From Aliidiomarina maris (GTDB lineage: Bacteria; Pseudomonadota; Gammaproteobacteria; Enterobacterales; Alteromonadaceae), in NCBI RefSeq assembly GCF_003987335.1, contig NZ_PIPK01000007.1:1-64000 (forward strand): 64,000 nt of DNA, given 5' to 3'. The first letter of the stretch is position 1, and every line of letters starts with the position of its first letter. Under the pieces are notes generated by a model. That model ran no database searches. It worked only from the letters and a program-made list of their open reading frames with translations, and was not told the origin of the DNA. Position numbers and translations under genes: made by a program. Of this stretch, positions 1-9,079 are shown piece by piece.

Positions 1-94
1 GGGTTGTTGAAGACTACAACGTTGATAGGCGGGGTGTGGAAGCGCAGTAATGTGTTGAGCTAACCCGTACTAATTGCCCGTGAGGCTTAACCAT
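1..94 (+). rRNA. rrl: 23S ribosomal RNA, 3' end (partial)
   Basis: The first bases match the last ~95 nt of gammaproteobacterial 23S rRNA: a GTTGATAGGC-like segment, GAGCTAACCCGTACTAAT, and the terminal GTGAGGCTTAACC. The 5' part of the gene lies outside the window. A 5S gene and a terminator follow, so this is the distal end of an rrn operon read on the plus strand. The exact 3' end (93-95) is placed by comparison with E. coli. Confidence 0.95.
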
Positions 95-316
95 ACAACA
101 CCAAAGCATTATGGTGTTGGAATGAAGTAGTGATGACATCAAGTGATATGACTCTGCACGAATGTGTGGGTGTTACCGAACACGTGGCTGGAAACGGACA
201 TGTGGGTACGTGAAAACGTAGGGCAGGCTTCGCCTGCCGGTAGAGAATCTCAAATTCAGAGCCATATAAGGCTTTGAATGTTAAATGACAACAGCTTGTC
301 AAAGTTGAACCGAATT
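95..316 (+). other. 23S-5S internal transcribed spacer
   Basis: This 222-nt rRNA spacer has several short hairpins likely to be RNase processing signals: one at about 97-118 (AACACC/GGTGTT arms), one at 222-238 (GGCAGGC/GCCTGCC arms) and one at about 254-279 (ATTCA-AGCC arms). I see no tRNA gene in it. It should be transcribed with the rRNAs and removed during maturation. Confidence 0.7.
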
Positions 317-436
317 TGTCTGGCGGCCATAGCGACGTGGAACCACCTGAATCCATTCCGAACTCAGAAGTGAAACATGTCAGCGCCGATGGTAGTGTGG
401 GGCCTCCCCATGTGAGAGTAGGACACCGCCAGGCAT
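317..436 (+). rRNA. rrf: 5S ribosomal RNA
   Basis: This is a 120-nt 5S rRNA. It begins TGTCTGGCGGCC and ends GCCAGGCAT, so the ends pair as the terminal helix. The internal CCGAACTCAGAAGTGAAAC is the conserved loop region and GAGAGTAGG lies near the 3' end. It sits 222 nt after 23S, the usual place for the last gene of an rrn operon. Confidence 0.97.
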
Positions 437-446
437 CCAAATAAAC

Positions 447-475
447 AACCCCAGCCCAAAAGGCTGGGGTTTTTT
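447..475 (+). terminator. Rho-independent terminator of the rRNA operon
   Basis: A perfect 10-bp stem (447-456 with 462-471, AACCCCAGCC arms) closes a 5-nt loop and runs into a T tract. It starts 11 nt after 5S and ends the rrn transcript. Confidence 0.93.
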
Positions 476-767
476 ATTTGCATCCCGCCCCATCCCCACC
501 ACCAAACCAACACATGCCGTGCCTGCCGCACAACAAAACCCCAACCCACCGCCAAACCAACACATGCCGCAAAACAAAACCTAACCCACCACCAAACCAA
601 CACATGCCCCGCCTGCCGCATATCAAACCCACACGCCGAACTGAAGACGTCCATGCAAAGATATGTAAAATTCCTGCACACCATCACGGCGGAGCTAGGC
701 TTATTCTCGTAGCACTTTTATTTCGCTAACACCTAACTCAGTTATCTAAATGGATGAGGGAGACATT
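476..767. other. Non-coding interval between the rRNA operon and the SDR gene
   Basis: It holds the C-rich triple repeat at 495-608 and a lower-GC tail (about 640-765) that should carry the promoter of the downstream dehydrogenase. I could not pick a convincing -35/-10 pair. Reading frames across the repeat have proline/histidine-rich low-complexity composition and no ribosome binding site. Confidence 0.5.
495..608. repeat. Three-copy C-rich direct repeat downstream of the rrn terminator
   Basis: The 24-bp core CCCACC-R-CCAAACCAACACATGCC occurs at 495-518, 545-568 and 585-608. Cores 1 and 3 match exactly and core 2 differs at one base. The period is 50 bp, then 40 bp; the shorter unit lacks about 10 bp (GTGCCTGCC-like). 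The A/C-rich 3' flank of each unit is also shared, so this looks like an imperfect tandem duplication. I see no convincing gene here. Confidence 0.85.
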
Positions 768-1625
768 ATGACTTTAAACACCACGCCCCCAGCACAGCAA
801 CAAGAGCAACGACCTGGCCGTGAGGAGCAAATGAGCCCGAAGCCGGAATATGATACTCAAGATTATAAAGCAGCCAGTAAACTACAGGGCAAAGTTGCTT
901 TGATTACTGGTGGCGATAGCGGTATTGGTCGCGCGGTCGCGGTGCACTACGCTCGTGAGGGTGCACAGGTTGCTTTCGTGTATTTAAATGAAGACGAAGA
1001 TGCGCAGATCACCACTAATGCGCTTGACGACATTGGTGCTGAATCCCTCGCGATCAAAGGTGATTTATCTGAGCCAGAATTTTGTCAGCAAGTGGTACAG
1101 AAGATAAATGAGAAGTGGGGCAAGATAGATATTCTAGTGAATAATGCTGGTGAACAGCATCCGCAAAAAGATATCACGTCAATTAGCCCGAGCCAGCTGC
1201 AACAAACATTTGCTAGCAACGTATTTGCGATGTTCTACTTAACCCAGAGTGCTTTAAAGTATATGCCCGAAGGCTCAGCCATTATCAATACTACGTCAGT
1301 AACCGCCTATAAGGGTAATCCTATCTTATTAGATTATTCTGCGACAAAAGGGGCGGTGACTGCATTCACGCGCTCCCTAGCGATTAATTTAGCGGAACAG
1401 AATATTCGTGTGAATGCAGTTGCCCCAGGACCCATTTGGACTCCCCTTATTCCATCAACTTTTGATGAAGAGACTGTCGCTGAGTTTGGCGGCGATACGC
1501 CTATGCAACGGCCTGGCCAGCCGGCTGAACTAGGTCCGGCCTATGTGTATTTGGCGTGCAATGACTCCTCATACATGACGGGGCAGGTTTTGCACTTGAA
1601 TGGTGGCATTGTGGTGAATGGTTAA
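768..1625 (+). CDS. Short-chain dehydrogenase/reductase, general-stress-protein-39 (YghA/YdaD) type
   Basis: This 285-residue classical SDR has an extra ~40-residue polar N-terminus, typical of the Bacillus GSP39 / E. coli YghA group. Visible are the Rossmann glycine motif TGGDSGIG, the NNAG motif, the active-site Tyr and Lys in YSATKG, and the PG segment after the catalytic site. It should be a cytosolic NAD(P)-dependent oxidoreductase; the substrate is unknown and the stress role is inferred from the family. The start at 768 is preferred over 750 because GAGGGAGA lies just upstream of 768. The stop overlaps the convergent gene by 4 bp. Confidence 0.88.
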   Translation: MTLNTTPPAQQQEQRPGREEQMSPKPEYDTQDYKAASKLQGKVALITGGDSGIGRAVAVHYAREGAQVAFVYLNEDEDAQITTNALDDIGAESLAIKGDLSEPEFCQQVVQKINEKWGKIDILVNNAGEQHPQKDITSISPSQLQQTFASNVFAMFYLTQSALKYMPEGSAIINTTSVTAYKGNPILLDYSATKGAVTAFTRSLAINLAEQNIRVNAVAPGPIWTPLIPSTFDEETVAEFGGDTPMQRPGQPAELGPAYVYLACNDSSYMTGQVLHLNGGIVVNG

Positions 1626-2437
1626 AAGTCATAGCTCATGGCTAGCCTGAAACCAAATCCACTAGACGGGTGGGTAACGAGCCCACCCGTTTCGCCGTAA
1701 AAGCGCACTTCGCGCTCGAATGCATAAGTTAGCCGCGCACTTAGGTTAATTTGACTGGAATGGGTATATCTTGGGCCAAAGGACAACAAAATGTCTTGGC
1801 TGCGCATAATTTGAAAAGCTTCATCTTGGTCAAGTCCATAATATCGTGTTTGCCACTTTAAACCGATATCGGCAAGCCAATTGGTATCAAGCTGATAGGA
1901 AATAAGTCCTTGCGGCACAGTCAGTTGCCCGCTCCAGTTGTGTCTTTCATTTTCATGTAAAACCATACCGGCCACTGGATAATATTGAGTGTCTGCGGTG
2001 TTGGCCAATACACCAGCGCCGAGAACCCAAGCATATAGCTCGTTGGTTTGCCAAATTCCAACTAATTGGGGGTTATAAGTTATGCTGTCGGATTTTAAAT
2101 TCCCCTGATAGCCTGCAAGAATTCGCAACCGTGGCCACAACGCAATGTGGTCATTGACTGTATACAAATACTGGCCGCCAACTTTGATATGGTTCAAGTG
2201 CGTATCGTTAATTAAATTCTGTGTATGTTGATAGCGTCGTTGTTCTGCACTTAGAAGAACAGCTTGAAGGTCAACTAGTACTGCTTGATGGTCGAACTTG
2301 CTAATGGGCTGTGAACTGTCACTTGCAGTTTGTTGCCATTCTAACTCAATACTTTGTGCTGCAGCTGGCAAGGCAATTAGCCAAGTTAAGCCAGTTACAA
2401 ATGCAGCGCTGGTTACTAACTTAGATTGTATTTTCAT
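1622..2437 (-). CDS. Predicted outer-membrane beta-barrel or periplasmic protein, unknown function
   Basis: The 271-residue protein starts with a clear signal peptide (Lys near the N-terminus, hydrophobic core, cleavage near LPAAAQS). The mature part has alternating polar/hydrophobic stretches with many Tyr and Trp and ends in FRLAMSYDF; a final Phe is typical of barrel proteins inserted by BAM. GAGG lies just upstream of the ATG. I do not recognise a named family. It is single and convergent with the SDR gene (4-bp overlap). Barrel topology is inferred from strand pattern and C-terminus only. Confidence 0.6.
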   Translation of the reverse strand: MKIQSKLVTSAAFVTGLTWLIALPAAAQSIELEWQQTASDSSQPISKFDHQAVLVDLQAVLLSAEQRRYQHTQNLINDTHLNHIKVGGQYLYTVNDHIALWPRLRILAGYQGNLKSDSITYNPQLVGIWQTNELYAWVLGAGVLANTADTQYYPVAGMVLHENERHNWSGQLTVPQGLISYQLDTNWLADIGLKWQTRYYGLDQDEAFQIMRSQDILLSFGPRYTHSSQINLSARLTYAFEREVRFYGETGGLVTHPSSGFGFRLAMSYDF

Positions 2438-2569
2438 CTAAACCTCAATGTGGGAGCAGAATCTGAGCGTTCAGTGCTTCAGACAGTTAATGATGGGCTG
2501 ATTATAAACTGCAAATGATGATGCCGCTTAGGCTTTGCGCTTTATTGAATCGCAGCGTTAAGGTTAGGT

Positions 2570-3208
2570 ATGATATGGACAACTTCAATATGCGTGTGTC
2601 GCTCAATGTTAAGTACACAATTTAGCTCGTATCGTATCGATATAGTGGACGCTGAGCTTTACTACGTGCCCAACTGGTTGTCACAACACGATTGCGTTAG
2701 CAGTTGGTATCAGCAGCTTGCCGATGAATTGGCATGGCAGCAAGATGAAATCAAGGTGTTTGGAAAGTTACATCGAATACCACGTTTGCAAGCTTGGTAT
2801 GGTGACGCTGAGGCTAGTTATCGTTACTCCGGCCAATCTATGCAGCCAAGACCTTGGTCATCGAGCCTATCACGTTTACGCCACGCGCTAGCGCACGATC
2901 AGCTCGTGTTCAACTCTGTGCTTGCGAACTGGTACCGTGATGGTCACGATAAAATGGGGTGGCATAGTGATAATGAACCAGAGCTTGGGCGCAACCCAAC
3001 GATAGCGTCAATTTCAGTCGGTAGTAGCAGAACGTTTCAGCTAAAACACCGCATTACTTCAAAGCGTATTGACCTAGAACTCGAGGATGGCAGTCTTTTA
3101 ATTATGGCTGGACCGATGCAACACTTTTGGCAGCATGCGTTGCCAGCTCGTAAACGAATAAGCCAAGGGCGGATTAACTTAACCTTTCGCCAAGTTGCCC
3201 AATTATAG
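2570..3208 (+). CDS. alkB: AlkB-family Fe(II)/2-oxoglutarate-dependent dioxygenase (DNA/RNA alkylation repair)
   Basis: The family oxidatively removes alkyl groups from bases such as 1-methyladenine and 3-methylcytosine. The fold signature is present: iron ligands H132 and D134 in WHSDNE, distal H189 in QHALP, and the 2-oxoglutarate-binding arginines in RINLTFR (R201, R207). The NxxLxNxYRDG-like segment (VLANWYRDGHDKMGWHSD) is typical of the short ALKBH2/3-like bacterial group rather than of E. coli AlkB. The start at 2570 has AAGG 6 nt upstream; an ATG at 2606 is a possible shorter start. It is followed by bolA after 65 nt. Confidence 0.88.
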   Translation: MIWTTSICVCRSMLSTQFSSYRIDIVDAELYYVPNWLSQHDCVSSWYQQLADELAWQQDEIKVFGKLHRIPRLQAWYGDAEASYRYSGQSMQPRPWSSSLSRLRHALAHDQLVFNSVLANWYRDGHDKMGWHSDNEPELGRNPTIASISVGSSRTFQLKHRITSKRIDLELEDGSLLIMAGPMQHFWQHALPARKRISQGRINLTFRQVAQL

Positions 3209-3273
3209 CTATCAGAGTCATCGCCAAGGTTCGCTGGGCAGTAACAGTGCTGACATATACAATAAGGAATTCT

Positions 3274-3591
3274 ATGAACATATCAATGCAAAGCATTATT
3301 GAACAAAAATTAGCGGCGCTCGCGCCAACGTTTCTTGAAGTGGCGAATGAAAGCCATATGCATGGGGGACCAGCAACTGAGTCCCATTTCAAAGTGACCT
3401 TGGTCACAGAGCAGTTTGAAGGTGAGCGTTTACTGGCGCGGCATCGTAAAGTAAATCAGATACTTGCTACTGAACTTGCTGGTAGTATTCATGCGTTAGC
3501 GCTACACACTTATACCCCAGATGAATGGTACAAGCGTCAAAACGCGCCGCAATCTCCTGCCTGTCTGGGGGGGAGCAAGTTAGATCCGTAG
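3274..3591 (+). CDS. bolA: BolA-family protein
   Basis: This 105-residue BolA homolog has the family segment SHMHGGPATESHFKVTLV, which carries the Fe-S-coordinating Cys/His region, followed by the helix with RHRKVNQIL and the signature LHTYTPDEW. BolA proteins bind monothiol glutaredoxin Grx4 and shared [2Fe-2S] clusters, and influence morphology and stress response. The ATG at 3274 is chosen because AAGGA lies 5 nt upstream; an earlier in-frame start at 3247 has no such site. The C-terminal tail after the BolA core (about 15 residues) is unremarkable. Confidence 0.93.
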   Translation: MNISMQSIIEQKLAALAPTFLEVANESHMHGGPATESHFKVTLVTEQFEGERLLARHRKVNQILATELAGSIHALALHTYTPDEWYKRQNAPQSPACLGGSKLDP

Positions 3592-3731
3592 CGCTGTTCC
3601 CAATGGCAGCAAATCAGATGTGTTCACGCAGTGCTTTGCGCTACACTAGCGCCACGTTAAAAAAAGGTCCTACGGTAAGCTGATGTCAGGTGCATAAGCT
3701 GTCATTCGGATCCAATCAGCAGGGAAATCTC

Positions 3732-4910
3732 ATGGTTATTAAGCCTAAAATTCGTGGTTTTATTTGTACAAACGCACACCCAGAAGGCTGTGCTGAGAAT
3801 GTTCAGCGTCAAATTAAGTATGTGCAACAGCAGCCAGCGCTAGCATCAGCGCCAAAGCGTGTATTAGTCATCGGTAGCTCAACCGGATATGGTTTGGCAA
3901 CTCGCATCGTTGCAGCTTTCTCTGGCCAAGCTCAAACACTCGGTGTGTGCTTTGAAAAAGAGCCGACTGAAAAGCGCACGGGCACCGCGGGCTGGTACAA
4001 TACTGCAGCATTCCATCAAGCGGCAGAGAAGGCTTCCTTGTATGCGAAAACTATTAATGGTGATGCGTTTTCTGACGAGCTTAAAGACCAAGTGATTGCA
4101 GCGATTAAAGCCGATTTAGGTCAAGTTGATTTGGTCGTGTATAGCTTGGCATCGCCAAAGCGCAAAGACCCTGAGAGCGGAGAAGTATTCAGCTCAACGC
4201 TTAAGCCGATTGGTAAGCAATACACCACGAAGACGTATGACACCGACAAAGATAAGGTTCACGATATTACCCTTGAGCCGGCCAACGATGATGAAATCTA
4301 TAACACCGTTAAAGTGATGGGTGGCGAGGATTGGGGGCGTTGGATAAAAGCTCTACACGCAGCTGGGGTATTGGCCGCTGATTGCAAAACAACTGCGTAT
4401 ACATACATCGGTAAACAGCTTACCTGGCCTATCTACGGGCATGCGACTATTGGTAAAGCAAAAGAAGATTTAGACCGTGCTGCGGCGGCTCTTCGTCACC
4501 AATACCAAGATATTAATTTAAGCGCTTATGTCTCGTCTCTTAAAGCATTAGTAACCCAAGCGAGCTCTGCGATTCCGGTCATGCCGCTTTACATCTCTTT
4601 GATGTACGGCGTGATGAAGGAAGAAGGTACGCATGAAGGCTGTATTGAGCAGGCCTATCGCTTGTTGACCGAGGGCTTATATCACCCCGCACCGAGCTTA
4701 GATGACGCGCATCGTTTACGCATGGATGGCAAAGAAACTAATGACGCTACCCAAGCTAAAATCGAGACCCTTTGGCACCAAGTCACTCAAGATAACTTTC
4801 ATGAGTTGGCTGACTATAAACAATACCATCAGGACTTTTTAAACCTATTTGGCTTCGGGTTTGAGAATGTTGATTACGATAAGGATGTAGATCCGCGCGT
4901 AAAATGGTAA
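3732..4910 (+). CDS. fabV: Trans-2-enoyl-ACP/CoA reductase FabV
   Basis: FabV performs the last reduction of the type II fatty acid elongation cycle (enoyl-ACP to acyl-ACP, NADH). The 392-residue protein starts MVIKPKIRGFICTNAHPEGC, the FabV N-terminal signature, has the dinucleotide motif VIGSSTGYGLATR (Tyr53) and the diagnostic Tyr-x8-Lys pair at Y235/K244. AGGGA precedes the ATG at 3732, which also gives the family length; a start at 3690 would add 14 unrelated residues. FabV enzymes are naturally insensitive to triclosan. No fabI-like gene is in the window. The gene is followed by a 220-nt leader of the nqr operon. Confidence 0.97.
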   Translation: MVIKPKIRGFICTNAHPEGCAENVQRQIKYVQQQPALASAPKRVLVIGSSTGYGLATRIVAAFSGQAQTLGVCFEKEPTEKRTGTAGWYNTAAFHQAAEKASLYAKTINGDAFSDELKDQVIAAIKADLGQVDLVVYSLASPKRKDPESGEVFSSTLKPIGKQYTTKTYDTDKDKVHDITLEPANDDEIYNTVKVMGGEDWGRWIKALHAAGVLAADCKTTAYTYIGKQLTWPIYGHATIGKAKEDLDRAAAALRHQYQDINLSAYVSSLKALVTQASSAIPVMPLYISLMYGVMKEEGTHEGCIEQAYRLLTEGLYHPAPSLDDAHRLRMDGKETNDATQAKIETLWHQVTQDNFHELADYKQYHQDFLNLFGFGFENVDYDKDVDPRVKW

Positions 4911-4969
4911 CATATTGCACCGAGGTTTAAGCTCCAAGCACATTGGCATGGAAAGCCAATGTAAAAAAA

Positions 4970-4978
4970 TGCTAAAAT
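4970..4978 (+). promoter_or_regulatory. Candidate extended -10 promoter for the nqr operon
   Basis: TGCTAAAAT at 4970-4978 is an extended -10 (TGn plus TAAAAT). No good -35 sits at 17 bp; a TTGGCA at 4943 is too far (24 bp). It lies ~156 nt upstream of nqrA, giving a long structured leader. Confidence 0.35.
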
Positions 4979-5004
4979 CTCGTACTTAGGTGTAAGAAGA
5001 ATTT

Positions 5005-5064
5005 AAACGCACTCTTGTGGCGCGCTTTGTTGCGTTATCACATAGGGTGCGATTGCGTTTTTTT
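5005..5064 (+). promoter_or_regulatory. Branched hairpin plus T tract in the nqr leader (attenuator-like or distal fabV terminator)
   Basis: AAACGCA (5005-5011) pairs perfectly with TGCGTTT (5054-5060), and the second arm runs into TTTTTT. Inside is a second hairpin (about 5016-5042, TGTG-GCGC with GCGT-TAT-CACA). The structure is terminator-like but has a large interior. It could end read-through from fabV or act as an attenuator in the nqr leader. Confidence 0.4.
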
Positions 5065-5133
5065 ATTATGGAATTTGGCCTTCAGGCTGAAATAAAGTTT
5101 CAATCTTCCCTAAATTGAGTAGTGCTAACGCGT

Positions 5134-6474
5134 ATGATTACGATAAAGAAAGGTTTGGATGTCCCTATTTCTGGGGCGCCACAACAAACTATTGAAGACG
5201 GTAAAACCGTCAAATCAGTCGCTGTACTAGGTGAAGAGTACGTGGGAATGCGCCCGACCATGCATGTCCAGGTCGAAGACCGGGTCAAGAAAGGTCAGAT
5301 TCTTTTTGAGGACAAAAAGAATCCGGGTGTTAAGTTCACGGCTCCTGCAGCTGGTGTAGTTAAAGCCATCAACCGTGGTGCCAAACGGGTATTGCAATCG
5401 GTCGTCATTGATATCGACGGTAACGAGCAAGAAACGTTTGCTAAGTTCAGTTCAGCAGAACTTCTGAATTTAAGCCGCGAGCAGGTTCAAACTAACTTGG
5501 TTGATTCCGGTATGTGGGTTGCATTGCGCACTCGCCCATACTCGCGTTCACCAAAGTTAGACGCCGAGCCTGAAGCCATTTTCGTTAACGCAATGGATAC
5601 GAATCCATTAGCGGGCGACCCTGCGCTTGTCATTAACGAACAAAAGCAAGCGTTCGTTGATGGCTTAAAAGTCGTTAGCCGCTTAACTAAGGGCAAGGTT
5701 TACGTTGCCTCGGCACCTGATGCAGGTATCGAGCTTGGTGACGCGCCTGTTACCCACGAGACATTCAAAGGCCCACACCCAGCAGGTAATGTCGGCACCC
5801 ACATCCACTTTTTGGAAGGTGCGGGCTTCAGCTACCAGGTGTGGCATATCAGCTACCAAGACGTCATCGCCTACGGCAAATTGTTCACTACCGGTGAATT
5901 ATTTACTGATCGCGTTGTTTCTGTAGCAGGGCCTGCGGCAGTTGAGCCTCGCCTAGTGCGCACACGCTTAGGTGCAAGCTTGACCGATCTATTGCAAGGT
6001 GAAGTTAAAGAAGGTAACCAACGTGTTGTTTCTGGTTCAGTATTGAACGGTCATAAGGCGGATGGTCCTCACGCATTCTTAGGTCGCTTCCATAACCAAG
6101 TGTCTTTGCTTGGTGAGGGTAATGAAAAGCTACCATTTGGATGGATTTGGCCGGGTAAAGAGATGCACTCAATTACACGTGCGTATTTGGGTCATATTTT
6201 CCCGAACAAAAAGTTTGATATGAACGCGTCGACCAACGGTTCAATGCGTGCAATGGTTCCAATTGGAAACTATGAGCGCGTTATGCCGCTAGACGTTGTA
6301 CCAACCTTGTTGTTGCGTGCAATTGTGTCTGGTGACCTTGAGTCCGCTCAGGAATTAGGTTGTTTAGAGCTGGATGAAGAAGATTTGGCATTATGTACTT
6401 ACGTTTGCCCTGGCAAATATGAGTTCGGTAACGCTCTTCGTAAAGTTCTCACAACGATTGAGAAAGAGGGCTAA
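5134..6474 (+). CDS. nqrA: Na+-translocating NADH:quinone reductase subunit A
   Basis: This 446-residue cytoplasmic subunit has the NQR-A length and start [14 protein letters not shown], with the biotinyl-like N-terminal segment ([18 protein letters not shown]), the FTAPAAG motif, and the C-terminal C[11 protein letters not shown] region. NQR couples NADH oxidation by quinone to Na+ export across the inner membrane. The ATG at 5134 matches the family N-terminus; a GTG 12 nt upstream has no support. It is the first of six tightly spaced genes, with nqrB 3 nt downstream. Confidence 0.98.
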   Translation: MITIKKGLDVPISGAPQQTIEDGKTVKSVAVLGEEYVGMRPTMHVQVEDRVKKGQILFEDKKNPGVKFTAPAAGVVKAINRGAKRVLQSVVIDIDGNEQETFAKFSSAELLNLSREQVQTNLVDSGMWVALRTRPYSRSPKLDAEPEAIFVNAMDTNPLAGDPALVINEQKQAFVDGLKVVSRLTKGKVYVASAPDAGIELGDAPVTHETFKGPHPAGNVGTHIHFLEGAGFSYQVWHISYQDVIAYGKLFTTGELFTDRVVSVAGPAAVEPRLVRTRLGASLTDLLQGEVKEGNQRVVSGSVLNGHKADGPHAFLGRFHNQVSLLGEGNEKLPFGWIWPGKEMHSITRAYLGHIFPNKKFDMNASTNGSMRAMVPIGNYERVMPLDVVPTLLLRAIVSGDLESAQELGCLELDEEDLALCTYVCPGKYEFGNALRKVLTTIEKEG

Positions 6475-6477
6475 GCC

Positions 6478-7680
6478 ATGAGCATTAAGCATTATTTAGA
6501 GAAAATCGAACCTCAGTTCGAACCAGGTGGAAAGCACGAGAAGTGGTACGCACTGTATGAAGCGGTTGCCACCATTTTGTACACCCCAGGTATGACGACC
6601 AAAGCGACGACTCACGTACGTGACAGCATCGACTTGAAGCGTATTATGATCTTCGTATGGATGATGACATTCCCTGCGATGTTCTGGGGTATGTGGAACG
6701 TTGGTTATCAAGCAAACTTAGCTGTTTTAGACGGTTACCAATTAGCTGAAATCTGGCAAGTAGGGCTGTTCCAAGCCCTTGGCGGTGAGTTAGGTGCTGA
6801 TGCTGGTTGGGGTACCATGATGTGGTACGGCGCCTGTTTCTTCCTGCCAATTTATGCGGTTACCTTCGCGGTCGGCGGTTTCTGGGAAGTATTATTTGCT
6901 TCTATTCGTAAGCACGAAGTTAACGAAGGCTTCTTCGTTACCTCGGTTCTGTTTGCGTTAATTCTGCCGGCAACCATTCCGTTATGGCAAGTTGCGCTAG
7001 GTATTACCTTCGGTATCGTAGTGGGTAAAGAAATCTTCGGTGGTACTGGCCGTAACTTCTTGAACCCTGCACTGACAGGTCGTGCGTTCTTATACTTCTC
7101 GTTCCCAGCTGCTATTTCTGGCGACCAAGTATGGACTGCGGTAGACGGTTACGCGGGTGCTACGAAACTAACTCAAGCCTTCCAAGGTGACTTAGACTAC
7201 TCCAACATGGCGCTATGGTGGGACGCGTTCTTAGGCCGTATCCCAGGTTCTGTTGGTGAAGTGTCAACCTTAATGGTATTGCTTGGTGGTGCGGCGCTGA
7301 TTTATTTCCGTATCGCTTCTTGGCGCATCGTCGGCGGCGTATTCGTCGGTATGGTGTTGTTCTCAGGTTTACTGAACCTGATTGGTAGTGATACCAACCA
7401 TATGTTTGCGATGCCGTGGTACTGGCACTTAGCAGTAGGTGGGTTTGCATTCGGTATGATGTTTATGGCAACTGACCCAGTGTCGGCGTCATATACAAAC
7501 AGTGCTAAATGGGCGTACGGTATTCTGATTGGTTTCATGACCGTGATGATCCGTGTCATTAACCCAGCATTCCCAGAAGGTATTATGCTAGCGATTCTAT
7601 TTGCCAACGTATTTGCACCGTTGTTTGACCACTTCGTAGTGCAGGCGAATGTGAAGCGGAGGAAGTTGCGTCATGTCTAA
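6478..7680 (+). CDS. nqrB: Na+-translocating NADH:quinone reductase subunit B
   Basis: This 400-residue polytopic inner-membrane subunit carries covalently bound FMN and riboflavin and is thought to form the main Na+ path. The FMN-attachment threonine is visible as T229 in GYAGATKL, equivalent to Thr236 of the Vibrio enzyme. The hydrophobic segments (about 55-75, 115-140, 155-182, 260-285, 295-320, 325-350, 355-390) and the [14 protein letters not shown] motif fit NqrB. It overlaps nqrC by 8 bp, suggesting translational coupling. Confidence 0.98.
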   Translation: MSIKHYLEKIEPQFEPGGKHEKWYALYEAVATILYTPGMTTKATTHVRDSIDLKRIMIFVWMMTFPAMFWGMWNVGYQANLAVLDGYQLAEIWQVGLFQALGGELGADAGWGTMMWYGACFFLPIYAVTFAVGGFWEVLFASIRKHEVNEGFFVTSVLFALILPATIPLWQVALGITFGIVVGKEIFGGTGRNFLNPALTGRAFLYFSFPAAISGDQVWTAVDGYAGATKLTQAFQGDLDYSNMALWWDAFLGRIPGSVGEVSTLMVLLGGAALIYFRIASWRIVGGVFVGMVLFSGLLNLIGSDTNHMFAMPWYWHLAVGGFAFGMMFMATDPVSASYTNSAKWAYGILIGFMTVMIRVINPAFPEGIMLAILFANVFAPLFDHFVVQANVKRRKLRHV

Positions 7681-8443
7681 TAAGAATGAGACATTAGGAA
7701 AAACGTTTACGGTAATCATCGCGCTATGTTTAGTGTGTTCGATTGTCGTTTCGGGAGCCGCGGTTGGTTTGAAAGACCGCCAAGAAGCAAACGCAGCGTT
7801 GGCAATGCAACGTAACGTATTGCAAACCGCGGGTATCGACACGCGTGGTCAAGACATCCCGACTATCTATAGTCAGCGCGTTCGCGAGTTTCGTTTAAAC
7901 CTTGAAACCAACGAATTGACTTCAGCTGGTGAAGACGACTTGGCAGAAGCTGCTGACGTTGAAAACCAAGGCGAAGTTAAACGTCGCTTAGGTGGTAGTG
8001 AAGACATCGCAGGTGTGCGTGATTTAGAACAACGCACAATGTTCTACATTGCTTATGAAGAAGATGGCGAGACCGTTAAAGCGTATATTTTACCGGTCCG
8101 CGGTGCTGGCTTATGGGGCATGATGTATGCCTTGCTGGCACTCGAGCCAGACGCACAGACCATCGCTGGTTTGAACTTCTACGAGCATGCAGAAACGCCT
8201 GGTTTAGGTGGTGAAATCACGAACCCGCGTTGGGTGAACAATTTCATTGGCAAGCAAGCGGTGGATGAGGACGGCAACATTCTAATTCGTGTCACTAAGG
8301 GTGCTAACCCTGAAAACAACGAAGTAGATGCGTTGGCTGGTGCAACCATTACCAGTAATGGTGTGGACAACACGTTCCAATTCTGGCTTAGCGAAACGGC
8401 CTATGGTCCATTCCTGCGAACGTTGCGTGAAGGAGAACTGTAA
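7673..8443 (+). CDS. nqrC: Na+-translocating NADH:quinone reductase subunit C
   Basis: This 256-residue subunit has one N-terminal membrane helix (about residues 13-32) and a periplasmic FMN-binding domain. The flavinylation motif is GATITS with the acceptor threonine T225, the same residue number as in Vibrio NqrC. Attachment of FMN to this Thr and to T229 of NqrB requires the flavin transferase ApbE, which is not encoded beside this operon. It overlaps nqrB by 8 bp and nqrD by 1 bp (TAATG). Confidence 0.98.
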   Translation: MSNKNETLGKTFTVIIALCLVCSIVVSGAAVGLKDRQEANAALAMQRNVLQTAGIDTRGQDIPTIYSQRVREFRLNLETNELTSAGEDDLAEAADVENQGEVKRRLGGSEDIAGVRDLEQRTMFYIAYEEDGETVKAYILPVRGAGLWGMMYALLALEPDAQTIAGLNFYEHAETPGLGGEITNPRWVNNFIGKQAVDEDGNILIRVTKGANPENNEVDALAGATITSNGVDNTFQFWLSETAYGPFLRTLREGEL

Positions 8444-9075
8444 TGGCGAGCGCAAAAGAAATGAAACAGGTGTTGTTTGGCCCAATTTTCGCCAACAACC
8501 CTATCGCTTTGCAAATCTTGGGTGTCTGTTCTGCGCTAGCGGTAACCGGTAGCTTAGAAAATACCTTTGTAATGTGTTTGGCGGTGACCTTTGTATTGGC
8601 ACTGTCAAACTTCTCTATCTCATTAATTCGTAACCACATTCCTTCGAGTGTACGGATTATCGTGCAAATGACGATTATTGCGTCATTGGTTATAGTAGTT
8701 GACCAACTTCTGAAAGCTTTTGCGTATGACATCGCGCAAGAGCTATCGGTATTCGTTGGTCTTATTATCACCAACTGTATCGTCATGGGTCGTGCAGAAG
8801 CATTTGCGATGAAAGAGCCACCGTTTAAGTCATTGCTTGACGGTGTTGGTAACGCGCTAGGTTATTCTGTCGTGTTGCTAACCGTTGCTTTCTTCCGTGA
8901 GCTATTTGGTTCAGGCAGCTTGTTTGGTATCCAAATCTTGCCTCTGGTCACAGAGGGTGGCTGGTACACGCCAGTCGGTTTGTTGGTATTGCCACCAAGT
9001 GCGTTCTTTATTATCGGCGGCTTTATCTGGGTACTCCGTACCTTCCGCACTGAGCAAGTAGAAGCGAAGGAGTAA
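8443..9075 (+). CDS. nqrD: Na+-translocating NADH:quinone reductase subunit D
   Basis: This 210-residue inner-membrane subunit has six predicted helices. NqrD and NqrE are inverted homologs that hold an Fe centre between them. The N-terminal [20 protein letters not shown] and the [13 protein letters not shown] segment carry the conserved cysteines (C29 and C112 by my count). The ATG shares its A with the nqrC stop (TAATG). nqrE follows after 4 nt. Confidence 0.98.
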   Translation: MASAKEMKQVLFGPIFANNPIALQILGVCSALAVTGSLENTFVMCLAVTFVLALSNFSISLIRNHIPSSVRIIVQMTIIASLVIVVDQLLKAFAYDIAQELSVFVGLIITNCIVMGRAEAFAMKEPPFKSLLDGVGNALGYSVVLLTVAFFRELFGSGSLFGIQILPLVTEGGWYTPVGLLVLPPSAFFIIGGFIWVLRTFRTEQVEAKE

Positions 9076-9079
9076 GCAG

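Noticed and set aside
87-687. Open frames on either strand within the rRNA genes
   Set aside because: They are rRNA and spacer; any frame there is accidental.
478-729. An open frame of 83 codons across the C-rich repeat
   Set aside because: It is Pro/His-rich low complexity caused by the repeat, with no ribosome binding site and no family resemblance.
4940-4968. Hairpin ACATTGGC/GCCAATGT followed by seven A
   Set aside because: A terminator on the plus strand needs T, and on the minus strand the T run is on the wrong side of the stem. It may still be structural.
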